Part shown: piece by piece, positions 55,389 through 64,000 of the stretch | Position numbering within the stretch: position 1 is the stretch's first letter | Layout: each line of letters opens with the position of its first letter | Assembly: GCF_007858365.1 (NCBI RefSeq) | Contig: NZ_VFIO01000005.1 | Coordinates: 62,001 to 126,000, forward strand | Source of the DNA: Pseudomonas saxonica | GTDB lineage: Bacteria > Pseudomonadota > Gammaproteobacteria > Pseudomonadales > Pseudomonadaceae | Reading direction: 5' to 3' | DNA: 64,000 nucleotides | Position numbers and translations under genes: made by a program | Notes under the pieces: model-generated | Database searches by the model: none | The model's input: the letters and a program-made list of their open reading frames with translations, nothing else | What the model was told of the DNA's origin: nothing

Positions 55389-56819
55389 TTAATGTTCCAG
55401 TTCATGCTCTGAGTTGGCTTTGGGTTTGCGTCCGTCCTGCGGTGACAGCTGCAGGAAAATCGCCGCCGCCAGCATGGCCATGACCCCTACGGTCAGGAAG
55501 GTCAGCTGAAAGGCCCCGAGCACAGTGTCAACGCCATCCCCGCCACCGCCGCCGGTGAATCCGCCCAACAAGGCACCGGCACAGGCCACCCCCAGACTCA
55601 GCGATAGCTGCGCCACCACGGACAGCAAACTGTTGCCACTGCTGGCGCTGGCGTCATCGAGGTCGATCAGGGTCACGGTGTTCATCGCCGTGAACTGCAA
55701 GGAGTTGATCGCGCCCAGTACCGCCAGCATCCCCAGCAGCAACGGGTACGGTGTGTGCTCAGTGACCAGCCCCATGCTGGCCAGCATGATGCCCAGCGCG
55801 AAGGTATTGACGGTGAGCACGGTGCGATACCCCGCCCGCTCAATCAGAGGGCGCGCCACCCACTTGGCCAGCATTGCCGCGCCAGCCAGCGGCAACATGC
55901 TCATGCCAGCCTGGGACGGTGAATAGCCCAGCGCCACCTGCAACAACAACGGCACCAGAAACGGCAAGGCGCCGCTGCCGAGACGGGCGAACAGATTGCC
56001 CAGAATACCCACGGCAAAGGTTTTGGTCTTGAACAGCACGGGGGAGAACAGCGGGTTACTGATATTGCCTGCGCGCAACCAGTAAGCGGCCAGGCAGGCC
56101 ATACCGGCGAACAACAGCAGCATCACTCGCAAATGCGGTAAATGCAGCTCGCCCAAGCCCTCCATGGCAATGGTGATAAACACCATCGCCGCGCCAAACA
56201 GCACAAAGCCCAGCGCATCGAAACGGGTACGCTCGTTGCCGCGCAGGTCAGGGATAAAGTGCCACACCGCCCAGCACCCGAATGCCCCCACGGGCAGGTT
56301 GATCAAGAAAATCCAGTGCCAGCTCAGGTACTGCACCATCCAGCCGCCCATCGTCGGCCCGATCAGCGGGCCGAGCAGGCCGGGGATGGTGATAAACCCC
56401 ATGATGCGCACCAATTCCGAGCGCGGGTACGCCTTGAGCACCACCAGCCGCCCGACCGGTAACATCAGGGCACCGCCCAGCCCTTGAATCACCCGAGCGC
56501 CGATCAGTTCATTGAGGGTGCCAGATACGGCACACAATAATGAGCCAAGGCTGAACAGCAAAATGGCGCTGAAAAAGATTTTTTTGGTGCCAAAACGATC
56601 GGCGATCCAGCCGGAGGCCGGGATCAGCAAGGCCACGGTGAGCATGTAAGCAACGATGACGCCTTGCATGCGCAGCGGGTTTTCATCGAGACCGCGGGCC
56701 ATGTCGGGCAGGGCCGTATTGAGGATAGTGCCGTCAAGCGACTGCATGAAAAACGCGATGGCGACTACCCAAGGCAACCAGCGAAGGGTTTCAGGACTGA
56801 GAACCGGACGTGCGGGCAT
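55389..56819 (-). CDS. DHA2-type MFS multidrug transporter (MdtD-like)
   Basis: 476 residues with GAGG before ATG 56819. Fourteen predicted hydrophobic segments and DHA2 motifs: L-D-G-T-I-L-N-T-A-L-P in the first segment, S-G-W-I-A-D-R-F-G-T-K-K loop, G-A-R-V-I-Q-G-L-G-G-A-L-M-L-P-V, and P-L-I-G-P-T-M-G-G-W. A proton-driven exporter of drugs or metabolites; it closely follows the MdtD pattern of single-component pumps and has no membrane-fusion partner beside it. The glycine-rich loop G-G-F-T-G-G-G-G-G-D-G near the C-terminus is unusual. No regulator adjoins. Confidence 0.88.
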   Translation of the reverse strand: MPARPVLSPETLRWLPWVVAIAFFMQSLDGTILNTALPDMARGLDENPLRMQGVIVAYMLTVALLIPASGWIADRFGTKKIFFSAILLFSLGSLLCAVSGTLNELIGARVIQGLGGALMLPVGRLVVLKAYPRSELVRIMGFITIPGLLGPLIGPTMGGWMVQYLSWHWIFLINLPVGAFGCWAVWHFIPDLRGNERTRFDALGFVLFGAAMVFITIAMEGLGELHLPHLRVMLLLFAGMACLAAYWLRAGNISNPLFSPVLFKTKTFAVGILGNLFARLGSGALPFLVPLLLQVALGYSPSQAGMSMLPLAGAAMLAKWVARPLIERAGYRTVLTVNTFALGIMLASMGLVTEHTPYPLLLGMLAVLGAINSLQFTAMNTVTLIDLDDASASSGNSLLSVVAQLSLSLGVACAGALLGGFTGGGGGDGVDTVLGAFQLTFLTVGVMAMLAAAIFLQLSPQDGRKPKANSEHELEH

Positions 56820-56852
56820 AGGACCTCTTTGTTATTGGGCTAACCGGATTTT

Positions 56853-56984
56853 CGTAGCAGCTGCCGCAGGCTGCGTCCGGTTGCGAAGCAATCGTAAAAA
56901 CTGTGAGTGCGGTTTTACAGGATGGCTACGCAATCGATTTACGACGACTACGTCGCCGGACGCAGCCTGCGGCAGCTGCTACGA
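56853..56984. repeat. REP-type palindromic repeat pair (family B)
   Basis: gtagcagctgccgcaggctg at the left, cgcagcctgcggcagctgct at the right: near-perfect inverted copies about 90 nt apart. Lies between the TldD/PmbA pair and the MFS gene, which share orientation. Confidence 0.85.
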
Positions 56985-56989
56985 GATCG

Positions 56990-58327
56990 TTACAACGTCA
57001 AAGTAATACGTTTAACCAGTGCCCCCGGCAGCAGGTTGGAGGCGGTCTGGCGTTGGTCGTAGGTGCTTGCCGACAGCAGTAACTCGCGTTCGGCCGTCAG
57101 GGCTTCGAGTTGCGACCCCAGCAGACTATAGACGCTGTCATCAAAGCGCATGGTATTGACCGGCGCCTTGATCTCGCCGTCCTCGACCCAAAAGGTTGCA
57201 AAGCGAGTCATGCCGGTCAGGCGTGCCGCGGGCTGGTCAGAGTAGTTCAAGTACCACAGGTTGCTGATGTACAGCCCGGTGCCCAATTGCTTGAGAATGT
57301 CGGCCTGTTCCAGTGTGCCTGCACCCATCGCCAGTGCGCTCGGCGCTTCGCCCTCCGGAGCACCGTTGACTTGCAGGCCGTACTCGGCAGCACTGCGCGA
57401 ACCGACGAGTTGCTGGTTGGCCTTACCGTGTTTGACCAGGGACAAATCCTGACGCGGATAGCCTTCGCCGGAAAAGGCCGGGCTCAGCGACTGGCTGACC
57501 TGTTCATCGAATGACACCAGCGGGCTTAACTGAGCGTCCCCTGCATAGAGTTTTTGCAGCGAGCTGGCTTTACTGGCCAGCGCCTGTGCCGAGAAGCTGC
57601 CCAAGCTCAGCAGGCTCATCACCTCTTCCAACGCCGCCGGGGCCAGGTAGGCGCGGTACTCACCGGGCGCCAAGGCTTTCACCGGGCGATCCAGAAACGC
57701 CAACTGTTCGCGCGCCAGTTGCATGCGTTGGGCGAAGCGCTGGCTGTCCCAGTCGGCGCCGGCGTAGCTGGCTTTGACGGCTTGGCCATTGCTATGGAAC
57801 AGGCTCCAGTCGAAGTTGAAACTGTTGGCCTGATGCCAGCCGAATGCGCCTTCGGAACTGGCGTAGCCATAGCAGATGGGCCCGCTGGCATAGAAACCGA
57901 CCAAATCGACGCCGTCAGCGGCGCGACGAATATCGTCCAGCACGGCAGCGGTGTCGGGCAGCGGCTGATCCTGAACCTTGTGGCTGTGCCAAGGTTCAGG
58001 GTTGAGCAGCAGGTACGGGTCGGTCGGCAGCAGCGGCAAGGTCTCGCGCAGTTGTTTGAGCGCTTGGGCCAATCGCAGTTGATCGACCGCCGGGTTACCG
58101 CCCAGGGTGATGGTCACGTCAGCATGACGGCCCTCGTTGATCAGCTTGAGGCTCAAACTGGCCTGCTGCACCTGACCGGCCTGACGCACCTTGGCCTTGT
58201 TGAAGCGGATAAATTCCGACGACTCGGCGTCGTAGCTCAAGGTGAACTGCTCTGGAGCCTTGATCGCAGCGCGTAGCCACTGCACCAGCGCCTCGAACTG
58301 CTCGGCCTGACTCTTTAATGGATTCAT
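56990..58327 (-). CDS. PmbA/TldE-like partner of a TldD-family metallopeptidase
   Basis: 445 residues from ATG 58327 (GGAGG nine bases upstream), overlapping the stop of the upstream TldD-like gene by one base (TGATG). It belongs to the TldD/PmbA superfamily but lacks the H-E-x-x-x-H zinc motif, as non-catalytic TldE/PmbA subunits do. Recognisable pieces: G-F-Y-A-S-G-P-I-C-Y-G-Y-A-S-S and I-S-N-L-W-Y-L-N-Y-S-D-Q-P-A-A-R-L-T-G-M-T-R-F-A-T-F. In known pairs the two subunits form one protease that trims peptides such as microcin B17 or CcdA. The canonical tldD and pmbA of Pseudomonas are usually apart, so this linked pair may be a paralogous set. Confidence 0.82.
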   Translation of the reverse strand: MNPLKSQAEQFEALVQWLRAAIKAPEQFTLSYDAESSEFIRFNKAKVRQAGQVQQASLSLKLINEGRHADVTITLGGNPAVDQLRLAQALKQLRETLPLLPTDPYLLLNPEPWHSHKVQDQPLPDTAAVLDDIRRAADGVDLVGFYASGPICYGYASSEGAFGWHQANSFNFDWSLFHSNGQAVKASYAGADWDSQRFAQRMQLAREQLAFLDRPVKALAPGEYRAYLAPAALEEVMSLLSLGSFSAQALASKASSLQKLYAGDAQLSPLVSFDEQVSQSLSPAFSGEGYPRQDLSLVKHGKANQQLVGSRSAAEYGLQVNGAPEGEAPSALAMGAGTLEQADILKQLGTGLYISNLWYLNYSDQPAARLTGMTRFATFWVEDGEIKAPVNTMRFDDSVYSLLGSQLEALTAERELLLSASTYDQRQTASNLLPGALVKRITLTL

Positions 58328-59769
58328 CAGGCATCGCCTCCAAACACGTCGATTTGACTGAACACACACGCCGGGGACGCATGCCCCACACGGATCACCT
58401 GGTTAGGCTCGCCCTTGCCGCAGTTCGGCGTACCGAGCACCTTGAAGGTGCTGGCGTCGCCCACGGCGCTGAGGTTTCGCCAGAACTGCTCGGAAATGCC
58501 CCGGTAGTTGGGGTTTTTCACCACGCCTTTGAGCTCACCGTTTTCGATCAGTTGGCCCCACTCACAACCGAACTGGAATTTGTTGCGCGCGTCGTCAATT
58601 GACCATGAACGGTTGGTGGCCATCAAAATGCCGTTTTCGATACCGCCAATCATCTGATCCATCGATTGATCGCCCGGCTCGATGTTGAGGTTGGCCATGC
58701 GGTCAATCGGCGGGCGGTTCCAGCTGCTGGCGCGGCTGTTGGCCACGCCTTCGAGGCCCGAGCGGAACTGCGACAGGGCGCTGCCCAATGGTCGCAGCAA
58801 TACCCCTTGGCGAATCAGGAACTCCTTGTGCGCCGGGGTGCCGTCATCGTCATGGCTGTAACTGGCGAGTTGCTCCGGGATGTCAGGGTCGAAGGTCACG
58901 TTCAGCAGGCTGGAGCCGTATTGCAGGCTGCCAAAGTCGCTGGTTTTGACAAAACTGGTGCCCGCGTAATTGCGCTCGTCGCCCAGGATGCGGTCCAGTT
59001 CCAGCGGGTGGCCGATGGATTCGTGGATTTGCAGAATCATCTGGTCGGGCATCAGCAGCAGGTCGCGTTTGCCCGCTGGCGTGTTAGGCGCCAATAGCAA
59101 TTGCAGGGCCTGATCGGCGACGTTCGGGGCAGCGCCGATCAAGCCGCAGCGGCTGATCACATCTACGCCGCCTTGCTGGCCAAAGTTGTCGCGGCCCAGG
59201 CTACGGGTCTGGCTGTCTTGTCCGTCATAGCCGGTGACTGTCATGCCGGGGTAAACGAAACGCTGCGCCTGACGCAACTCGGCGCCCGCGCTGTTGAGGT
59301 AGATCTGCTCGACGGTGTTGAGGCCCAGCGATACGACCCAGCTCACCAGACGCTCATCCTTGGGCACCGCAGCGGACTCGCTGGCCAGCAAATCAAAGCA
59401 GTGGTTCAGCGACGGGAAGGCTTGATCGAGGTGGGGTGAAAAATAGTCGGCGCGCTCATGGGACACCGGCTCCCGGCTCAGGTTGAGCAGGGCATGTGCG
59501 GCAATCAGTTGCGCCTGCGCTTCGGCGCGATCCAGTGCGGCTTGCAGGCCGGTTTGGGACAGGTCGTTGGTGGCGGCATAAGCTTCAATGCCGCGCAGGC
59601 GAACGGCCAGCATGGCGCCTTGGTCGTGCTTGAAGGCGGGAGGTTCTGCGACGTTCTTGCGCACTGACAGGTATTGCCCGGCTTCGCTGACGTAGCGAAG
59701 GGAGAAAAACTCGGCCCGGGTGCGCAGTGCGTCAAAGCGCTGTTTGAGCTGAGGGTAAAAGTCGAACAT
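58327..59769 (-). CDS. TldD-like zinc metallopeptidase, catalytic subunit
   Basis: 480 residues with a perfect AGGAGGT ribosome site before ATG 59769. The active-site helix H-E-S-I-G-H (H249, E250, H254) matches the H-E-x-x-x-H zinc motif of TldD; the conserved cysteine-containing C-terminal end (G-T-P-N-C-G-K-G-E-P) supplies the third ligand in the family. It should form a heterodimer with the gene product just downstream and degrade unfolded peptides through a narrow tunnel. Sequence is divergent from classical TldD, for instance D-Q-G-A-M-L-A-V-R-L-R-G-I-E-A, so substrate is open. Confidence 0.87.
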   Translation of the reverse strand: MFDFYPQLKQRFDALRTRAEFFSLRYVSEAGQYLSVRKNVAEPPAFKHDQGAMLAVRLRGIEAYAATNDLSQTGLQAALDRAEAQAQLIAAHALLNLSREPVSHERADYFSPHLDQAFPSLNHCFDLLASESAAVPKDERLVSWVVSLGLNTVEQIYLNSAGAELRQAQRFVYPGMTVTGYDGQDSQTRSLGRDNFGQQGGVDVISRCGLIGAAPNVADQALQLLLAPNTPAGKRDLLLMPDQMILQIHESIGHPLELDRILGDERNYAGTSFVKTSDFGSLQYGSSLLNVTFDPDIPEQLASYSHDDDGTPAHKEFLIRQGVLLRPLGSALSQFRSGLEGVANSRASSWNRPPIDRMANLNIEPGDQSMDQMIGGIENGILMATNRSWSIDDARNKFQFGCEWGQLIENGELKGVVKNPNYRGISEQFWRNLSAVGDASTFKVLGTPNCGKGEPNQVIRVGHASPACVFSQIDVFGGDA

Positions 59770-59797
59770 GCACAGACCTCCTTGTTAGAACCAGAAG

Positions 59798-59967
59798 CCC
59801 CTCACCCTAGCCCTCTCCCAGAGGGAGAGGGGACTACAAGCGGAAGCAGATCAAAGCCCCCTCAGCCTAGCCTTCTCCCGGAGGGAGAGGGACTAAATGC
59901 GGAAGCAGAAACGCGCAACGCCACTGATCAGCTCCCTCTCCCTCCGGGAGAGGGTTGGGGTGAGGGG
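59798..59967. repeat. Interspersed palindromic repeat cluster, family A (three units)
   Basis: CCCTCACCCTAGCCCTCTCC opening unit, a degraded middle unit (CCTTCTCCCGGAGGGAGAGG), and a closing unit with GGTTGGGGTGAGGGG. Spacers share gcggaagcag, pointing to unit duplication. Lies between the RraA-family gene and the TldD-like gene. Confidence 0.82.
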
Positions 59968-59974
59968 CTTGCAG

Positions 59975-60670
59975 TTAAACCGGGCAACCCTTGGCGCGCA
60001 AAATCGCGTCAAAACGGTCAGGGTCCAGCGTGCCCGCTTCAATGGCTTTAAGCGTCGCCTGTTCACGGGCCAACAAATCATGGCAGCGCTTGAGTAATTC
60101 CGGCAGTTCACTGCGCGACGCTGCGACCACGCCGTCACCGTCGCCAATCATCAAGTCACCCGGCATCACCAACATGCCTGCACACGAAATAGGCACGTTG
60201 ATTTCACCGCCACCATCCGTACTCGGGCCACGGTGTACGCCGCCGATGGCGTAGGCCGGCAGTTCACCGGTTTGCCACTCGTCGAGGTCGCGCAGGGCAC
60301 CGTTGATCACCACACCGACAATGCCGGCCTTGAGCGCCATAGCGCGCATGATGCCACCGAACACGGCACGGGTCAGGTCGGCACTGCCGTCAATCACCAG
60401 CACATCGCCGGGGCGAGCCATTTGCATGGCTTTAAGGATCATCAGGTTGTCGCCGGGGCGAACCCGTACGGTCAGCGCGCTGCCCAACATCGGGCGCGTG
60501 CCGTGGAACGGCTTGAGACCCAGCCCACCTACGTTGCGGCCCAGACAGTCACTGACGGCGGCGGCAGGGATCTTGCTGAATTCGGTGAGCCATTTTGGAT
60601 CGAGAGGTTCTGCGTTTGGATTAATCAGAAAGCCGGTCGGCCATTTGCTGGATGAGACAACATCAAACAT
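59975..60670 (-). CDS. RraA-family protein (possible HMG/CHA aldolase)
   Basis: 231 residues with GAGG six bases before ATG 60670. RraA-like fold: A-A-V-S-D-C-L-G-R-N-V-G-G-L, V-R-V-R-P-G-D-N-L-M, G-D-V-L-V-I-D-G-S-A-D-L-T-R-A-V-F-G-G, and G-V-V-I-N-G-A-L-R-D-L with the R-D pair that binds metal and substrate in class II HMG/CHA aldolases. It could cleave 4-hydroxy-4-methyl-2-oxoglutarate-type acids or act as a regulator of RNase activity; longer N-terminus than E. coli RraA (161 residues) favours the aldolase subgroup. No aromatic-catabolism genes adjoin it. Confidence 0.83.
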   Translation of the reverse strand: MFDVVSSSKWPTGFLINPNAEPLDPKWLTEFSKIPAAAVSDCLGRNVGGLGLKPFHGTRPMLGSALTVRVRPGDNLMILKAMQMARPGDVLVIDGSADLTRAVFGGIMRAMALKAGIVGVVINGALRDLDEWQTGELPAYAIGGVHRGPSTDGGGEINVPISCAGMLVMPGDLMIGDGDGVVAASRSELPELLKRCHDLLAREQATLKAIEAGTLDPDRFDAILRAKGCPV

Positions 60671-60806
60671 AGAAAACCTCTTGGCCAGGCAAGGCTGGCA
60701 TGTCGGGTGGGGCGGGGGGGTGTTACGCGAAACGAGGCACTAGATTAGGCCTGCGCTCAAGCGGGGGCAAGCAGGGGAAGATGAAAGTAAAAATTACACA
60801 AAATTC

Positions 60807-60952
60807 GTAGCAGCTGCCGAAGGAACGAGGCTGCGTTCGGTTGCGAAGCGACCGTAGACCAGAGAGCGCGATTCATCAGAGGAATCGCGTCAGCTGAATT
60901 TACGACGGCTGCACCGCCGAACGTAGCCTCGCTCCGCTCGTCAACTGCTACG
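60807..60952. repeat. REP-type palindromic repeat pair (family B)
   Basis: gtagcagctgccgaagg...ggctgcg at the left, cgtagcctcgctccgctcgt...ctacg at the right; a central gcgcgattcatcagaggaat hairpin-like segment lies between. Between betA and the RraA-family gene. Confidence 0.75.
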
Positions 60953-60960
60953 CAGGTTCC

Positions 60961-62652
60961 TTATTGCACAGCACGCAGCGGTTTGCCACGTACCGGTGCA
61001 TCGCCTGCCACGTAGTAGTCGGCAGTGCTGCGCGGCAGCGGTTGGCGACCACGGATCTTGTCGGCGATTTTCTCGGCGATCATGATCGTCGGTGCGTTCA
61101 GGTTGCCGGTGGTGATCAATGGCATGATCGAGGCATCCACCACACGCAACCCCTGCATCCCGTGAACACGGCCTTCGCCATCCACGACAGCCATCTCATC
61201 GGTGCCCATTTTGCACGAGCAAGACGGGTGGAACGCGGTCTCGGCATGCTCGCGAATGAAGGTGTCGAGCTCTTCATCAGTTTGCTTGTCGATGCCGGGG
61301 CTGATTTCACGGCCACGGTAAGCGTCCAGTGCCGGCTGCTGCATGATTTCGCGGGTCAGGCGGATGCCGTCACGAAATTCCTGCCAATCCTGCTCGGCAG
61401 CCATGTAGTTGAACAGAATGCTTGGGTACTCACGCGGGTCTCTGGATACAACATTGACCCGGCCACGGCTTGGCGAGCGCATGGAACCCATGTGCGCCTG
61501 AAAACCGTGCTCTTTCACACCATTGCTGCCGTTGTAGTTAATCGCAACGGGCAGGAAGTGGTACTGAATGTTCGGCCACTCGAACTCTTCGCGAGTACGG
61601 ATAAAACCACCGGCTTCGAACTGGTTGCTCGCGCCAATGCCCTTGCCCAGGAACAACCACTCAGCACCAATTGCAGGCTGGTTGTACCAGAGCAGCGAAG
61701 GGTACAGCGACACCGGCTGAGTGCAGGCGTATTGCAGGTACAGCTCAAGGTGATCCTGCAAGTTCTGGCCCACGCCCGGCAGGTCATGCACCACAGGAAT
61801 ATCGAGGCTGTTGAGCAGCTCTGCCGGGCCAACACCGGAGCGTTGCAGCACGGTCGGTGAACCGATGGCGCCGCTGCACAGCAACACTTCCTTGCGCGCC
61901 TTGGCTTCGATACGCACGTGGTTGTCGCCGATCATGTAATGCACGCCAACCGCACGCTTGCCTTCAAACACAATCTTGTCAGTCAGGGCGTGGGTGACGA
62001 TTTTCAGGGTCGGGCGCTGCTTGGCCGTGTCCAGATAACCGCGTGCGGTGCTGGCGCGACGGCCGTTAGGCGTCACGGTACGGTCCATCGGGCCAAAGCC
62101 TTCCTGCTGATAACCGTTCAAGTCTTCGGTACGTGGGTAACCGGCTTGCACGCCCGCTTCAACCATGGCGTGGAACAGCACATTGTTACCAGGTTTAGGC
62201 GTGGTCACGCTGACCGGGCCATCGCCACCGTGGTAATCGTTGGGGCCGATGTCACGGGTTTCGGCTTTGCGGAAATACGGCAAGCAGTCCAGATACGACC
62301 AGTCTTCGAGGCCAGGGTTTTTTGCCCAGCCGTCGTAGTCCATCGCGTTACCACGGATGTAACACATGCCGTTGATCAGCGACGAGCCGCCCAGGCCTTT
62401 GCCGCGGCCACATTCCATGCGGCGGTTATCCATGTGCGGTTCTGGATCGGTTTCAAAAGCCCAGTTGTAACGGCGGCCTTGTAACGGGAAGGCCAGCGCC
62501 GCCGGCATTTGAGTGCGGAAATCGAAACGGTAATCCGGGCCGCCTGCTTCAAGCAGCAGCACGGTGACGCCTTCGTCTTCAGTCAGACGGGCTGCCAGGG
62601 TGTTACCGGCAGAGCCGGCACCAATGATGATGTAGTCGTATTCAGTCGTCAT
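60961..62652 (-). CDS. betA: Choline dehydrogenase BetA
   Basis: 563 residues with GGAGGAAGC before ATG 62652. GMC oxidoreductase: N-terminal [22 protein letters not shown] motif, [20 protein letters not shown], the signature [16 protein letters not shown], and the C-terminal [11 protein letters not shown] with catalytic histidine and [12 protein letters not shown]. Membrane-associated oxidation of choline to betaine aldehyde, for osmoprotection and use of choline as carbon source. Follows betB in the operon, as in other Pseudomonas (betIBA). Confidence 0.97.
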   Translation of the reverse strand: MTTEYDYIIIGAGSAGNTLAARLTEDEGVTVLLLEAGGPDYRFDFRTQMPAALAFPLQGRRYNWAFETDPEPHMDNRRMECGRGKGLGGSSLINGMCYIRGNAMDYDGWAKNPGLEDWSYLDCLPYFRKAETRDIGPNDYHGGDGPVSVTTPKPGNNVLFHAMVEAGVQAGYPRTEDLNGYQQEGFGPMDRTVTPNGRRASTARGYLDTAKQRPTLKIVTHALTDKIVFEGKRAVGVHYMIGDNHVRIEAKARKEVLLCSGAIGSPTVLQRSGVGPAELLNSLDIPVVHDLPGVGQNLQDHLELYLQYACTQPVSLYPSLLWYNQPAIGAEWLFLGKGIGASNQFEAGGFIRTREEFEWPNIQYHFLPVAINYNGSNGVKEHGFQAHMGSMRSPSRGRVNVVSRDPREYPSILFNYMAAEQDWQEFRDGIRLTREIMQQPALDAYRGREISPGIDKQTDEELDTFIREHAETAFHPSCSCKMGTDEMAVVDGEGRVHGMQGLRVVDASIMPLITTGNLNAPTIMIAEKIADKIRGRQPLPRSTADYYVAGDAPVRGKPLRAVQ

Positions 62653-62725
62653 GCTTCCTCCAGCGGGAAGTTACACGCTTCAAGCTGCAAGTCAGAGCAG
62701 CGAGCGTTGTCAGTGAGAAAGGATG

Positions 62726-62764
62726 GGCAAGTTAAAGCCGTTTTTAATCTGGCTTTAACTTGCC
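62726..62764. other. Perfect long inverted repeat in the betB-betA gap
   Basis: GGCAAGTTAAAGCC and GGCTTTAACTTGCC, 14-bp perfect arms with an 11-nt loop containing a T5 run. It stands in the 137-base interval between betB and betA of the same operon, flanked by further aagctgcaagt / cttgcagcta type sequence. Could be a repeat-family hairpin stabilising betB mRNA or an attenuator. Confidence 0.65.
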
Positions 62765-62789
62765 GCTTGCAGCTAAAAGCTTGCCGCTA

Positions 62790-64000
62790 TCAAAACACCG
62801 AAACGTAATCGCCCAACTCGACCTGCACCGATTTGATCTGGGTGTATTGCGCCAGCGAGCTGATACCGTTTTCACGGCCAATGCCCGACTGCTTGTAACC
62901 GCCCACCGGCATTTTCGCGTCGGATTCGCCCCACGCATTGATCCAGCAAATGCCCGCTTCCAACTGATGAATCACGCGGTGGGCGCGGCTCAAGTCTTTG
63001 GTCACAAGGCCTGCCGCCAAACCGAACTCGGTGTCGTTGGCGCGGCGGATCACTTCTTCTTCGGTGTCGTAAGTGAGGATGCTCATCACTGGGCCAAAGA
63101 TTTCTTCTTTAACGATGGTCATGTCATCGGTGCAGTCGCTGAACACGGTCGGTGCCACGAATGCGCCTTTGCCCAGTTCGCCTTCCGTCAGACGCTGGCC
63201 GCCGCACAGCAGGCGCGCCCCTTCTTCCTTGCCCTTGGCAATGTAGCCCAGCACGCTTTCCATGTGAGCAAAGCTGACCAGTGGGCCGAAGTTGGTGTTT
63301 TCATCTTCCGGATTGCCGATGCGGATGCGAGCAACGCGCTCCACAATCTTGGCTTCAAACGCGGCTTTGAGCGCAGTCGGGATAAACACGCGGGTGCCGT
63401 TGGTGCACACCTGGCCCGAACTGTAGAAGTTGGCCATCATCGCGGTATCCGCTGCACGATCCAGGTCGGCGTCGTCGAAAATGATCAGCGGCGACTTGCC
63501 ACCCAGCTCCATGGTCACTTCTTTCAAGGTCGATTGCGTGGCGCTGGCGGTTACTTTCTTGCCGGTTTGAACGCCGCCGGTGAACGAGATTTTCTCGATG
63601 CGCGGGTGCTCGGTCAGCCAGGCGCCGACTTCACTGCCACTGCCCGTCAGCACGTTGAAAACGCCGTCTGGCAGGCCAGCTTCGGTGAAGATTTCCGCCA
63701 GTTTCAAGGTGGTCAGCGAAGTCACTTCGCTGGGTTTGAAGATCATGGCGTTGCCCGCGGCCAGTGCCGGTGCGGATTTCCACAGGGCGATCTGGATCGG
63801 GTAGTTCCACGCGCCGATACCGGCGACCACGCCCAACGGCTCGCGACGGGTATAAACAAACGAGGTGTCACGCAGCGGGATTTGCTCACCTTCGATGGCA
63901 GGCGCCAGGCCCGCGTAATACTCCAGCACGTCAGCACCGGTGACGATGTCAACGTAGCGGGTTTCAGAATAGGCCTTGCCGGTGTCCAGCGTTTCCAGCG
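62790..64000 (-). CDS. betB: Betaine aldehyde dehydrogenase BetB, 5' end outside the window
   Basis: The last 403 or so codons are present; the frame runs open to the window edge, so the start is beyond 64000. Aldehyde dehydrogenase family: [24 protein letters not shown] with the general-base glutamate, [12 protein letters not shown] with the catalytic cysteine, and the end E-L-G-D-Y-V-S-V-F typical of BetB. Oxidises betaine aldehyde to glycine betaine with NAD(P). First of the betB-betA pair here; a betI repressor would be expected just outside. Confidence 0.95.
   Translation of the reverse strand, partial: LETLDTGKAYSETRYVDIVTGADVLEYYAGLAPAIEGEQIPLRDTSFVYTRREPLGVVAGIGAWNYPIQIALWKSAPALAAGNAMIFKPSEVTSLTTLKLAEIFTEAGLPDGVFNVLTGSGSEVGAWLTEHPRIEKISFTGGVQTGKKVTASATQSTLKEVTMELGGKSPLIIFDDADLDRAADTAMMANFYSSGQVCTNGTRVFIPTALKAAFEAKIVERVARIRIGNPEDENTNFGPLVSFAHMESVLGYIAKGKEEGARLLCGGQRLTEGELGKGAFVAPTVFSDCTDDMTIVKEEIFGPVMSILTYDTEEEVIRRANDTEFGLAAGLVTKDLSRAHRVIHQLEAGICWINAWGESDAKMPVGGYKQSGIGRENGISSLAQYTQIKSVQVELGDYVSVF

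Noticed and set aside
54198..55412. 404-codon plus-strand frame opposite dbpA
   Set aside because: Antisense shadow of dbpA; the composition is not protein-like.

Overview
The window looks like a chromosomal stretch of a Pseudomonas species, probably from the P. fluorescens/putida side of the genus. Reasons: a PilI-PilJ-ChpA-ChpC twitching cluster, an SAH riboswitch in front of ahcY-metF, the order [ArsR-methyltransferase regulator]-metK beside tkt-epd-pgk-fba, a complete dguRABC D-glutamate locus, a betBA operon, and two families of interspersed palindromic repeats typical of the genus. Most of the sequence is GC-rich core genome; three stretches are visibly AT-richer (about 13.8-14.7 kb, 31.6-34.3 kb and, weakly, the vapBC module at 22.8-23.5 kb). 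No insertion sequence, prophage, CRISPR array, tRNA or rRNA gene was seen.

Layout. 1-8.8 kb: type IV pilus chemosensory operon (pilH tail, pilI, pilJ, a shortened chpA, chpC), without the usual pilK and chpB. 9-11.1 kb: hemolysin III-type membrane protein, formate/nitrite transporter family protein, acyl-CoA thioesterase. 11.2-13.7 kb: promoter, SAH riboswitch, ahcY, metF. 13.9-14.7 kb: AT-rich orphan made of two tandem beta-sandwich-like repeats. 15.2-22.7 kb: rhlE, yceI, cytochrome b561, bioA, rsmE, a GlxA-type regulator and an HD protein. 22.8-23.5 kb: vapBC toxin-antitoxin with a palindromic operator. 23.5-27.0 kb: dguCBA with divergent dguR. 27.1-31.1 kb: a two-subunit PQQ dehydrogenase and a CPA1 antiporter.

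31.2-34.7 kb: small Pseudomonas-specific protein, then an AT-rich islet with an HTH regulator translationally coupled to a VUT (queuosine-precursor transporter family) protein, a convergent queC behind a shared terminator, and a MAPEG protein. 34.7-38.8 kb: mltA, a c'-type cytochrome lipoprotein, a DUF1090 protein, ligB. 38.9-47.4 kb: metK, its ArsR/methyltransferase regulator with a perfect 26-bp palindrome upstream, then tkt, epd, pgk, a small lipoprotein and fba. 47.5-56.8 kb: small protein, PL7 alginate lyase, YgjP-like metalloprotein, small winged-helix protein, ElaA acetyltransferase, YccS-type transporter, YhiN flavoprotein, dbpA, DHA2 MFS transporter. 57-60.7 kb: a TldD/PmbA-type pair and an RraA-family protein. 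61-64 kb: betA and the 3' part of betB.

Two themes connect genes across the window. The activated-methyl cycle appears twice: ahcY-metF under an SAH riboswitch, and metK behind a SahR-like protein that may sense SAH, so one cell seems to use both an RNA and a protein sensor for the same metabolite. Queuosine/7-deazapurine metabolism is suggested by the regulator-VUT-queC islet, which is the best candidate here for an undescribed small system.
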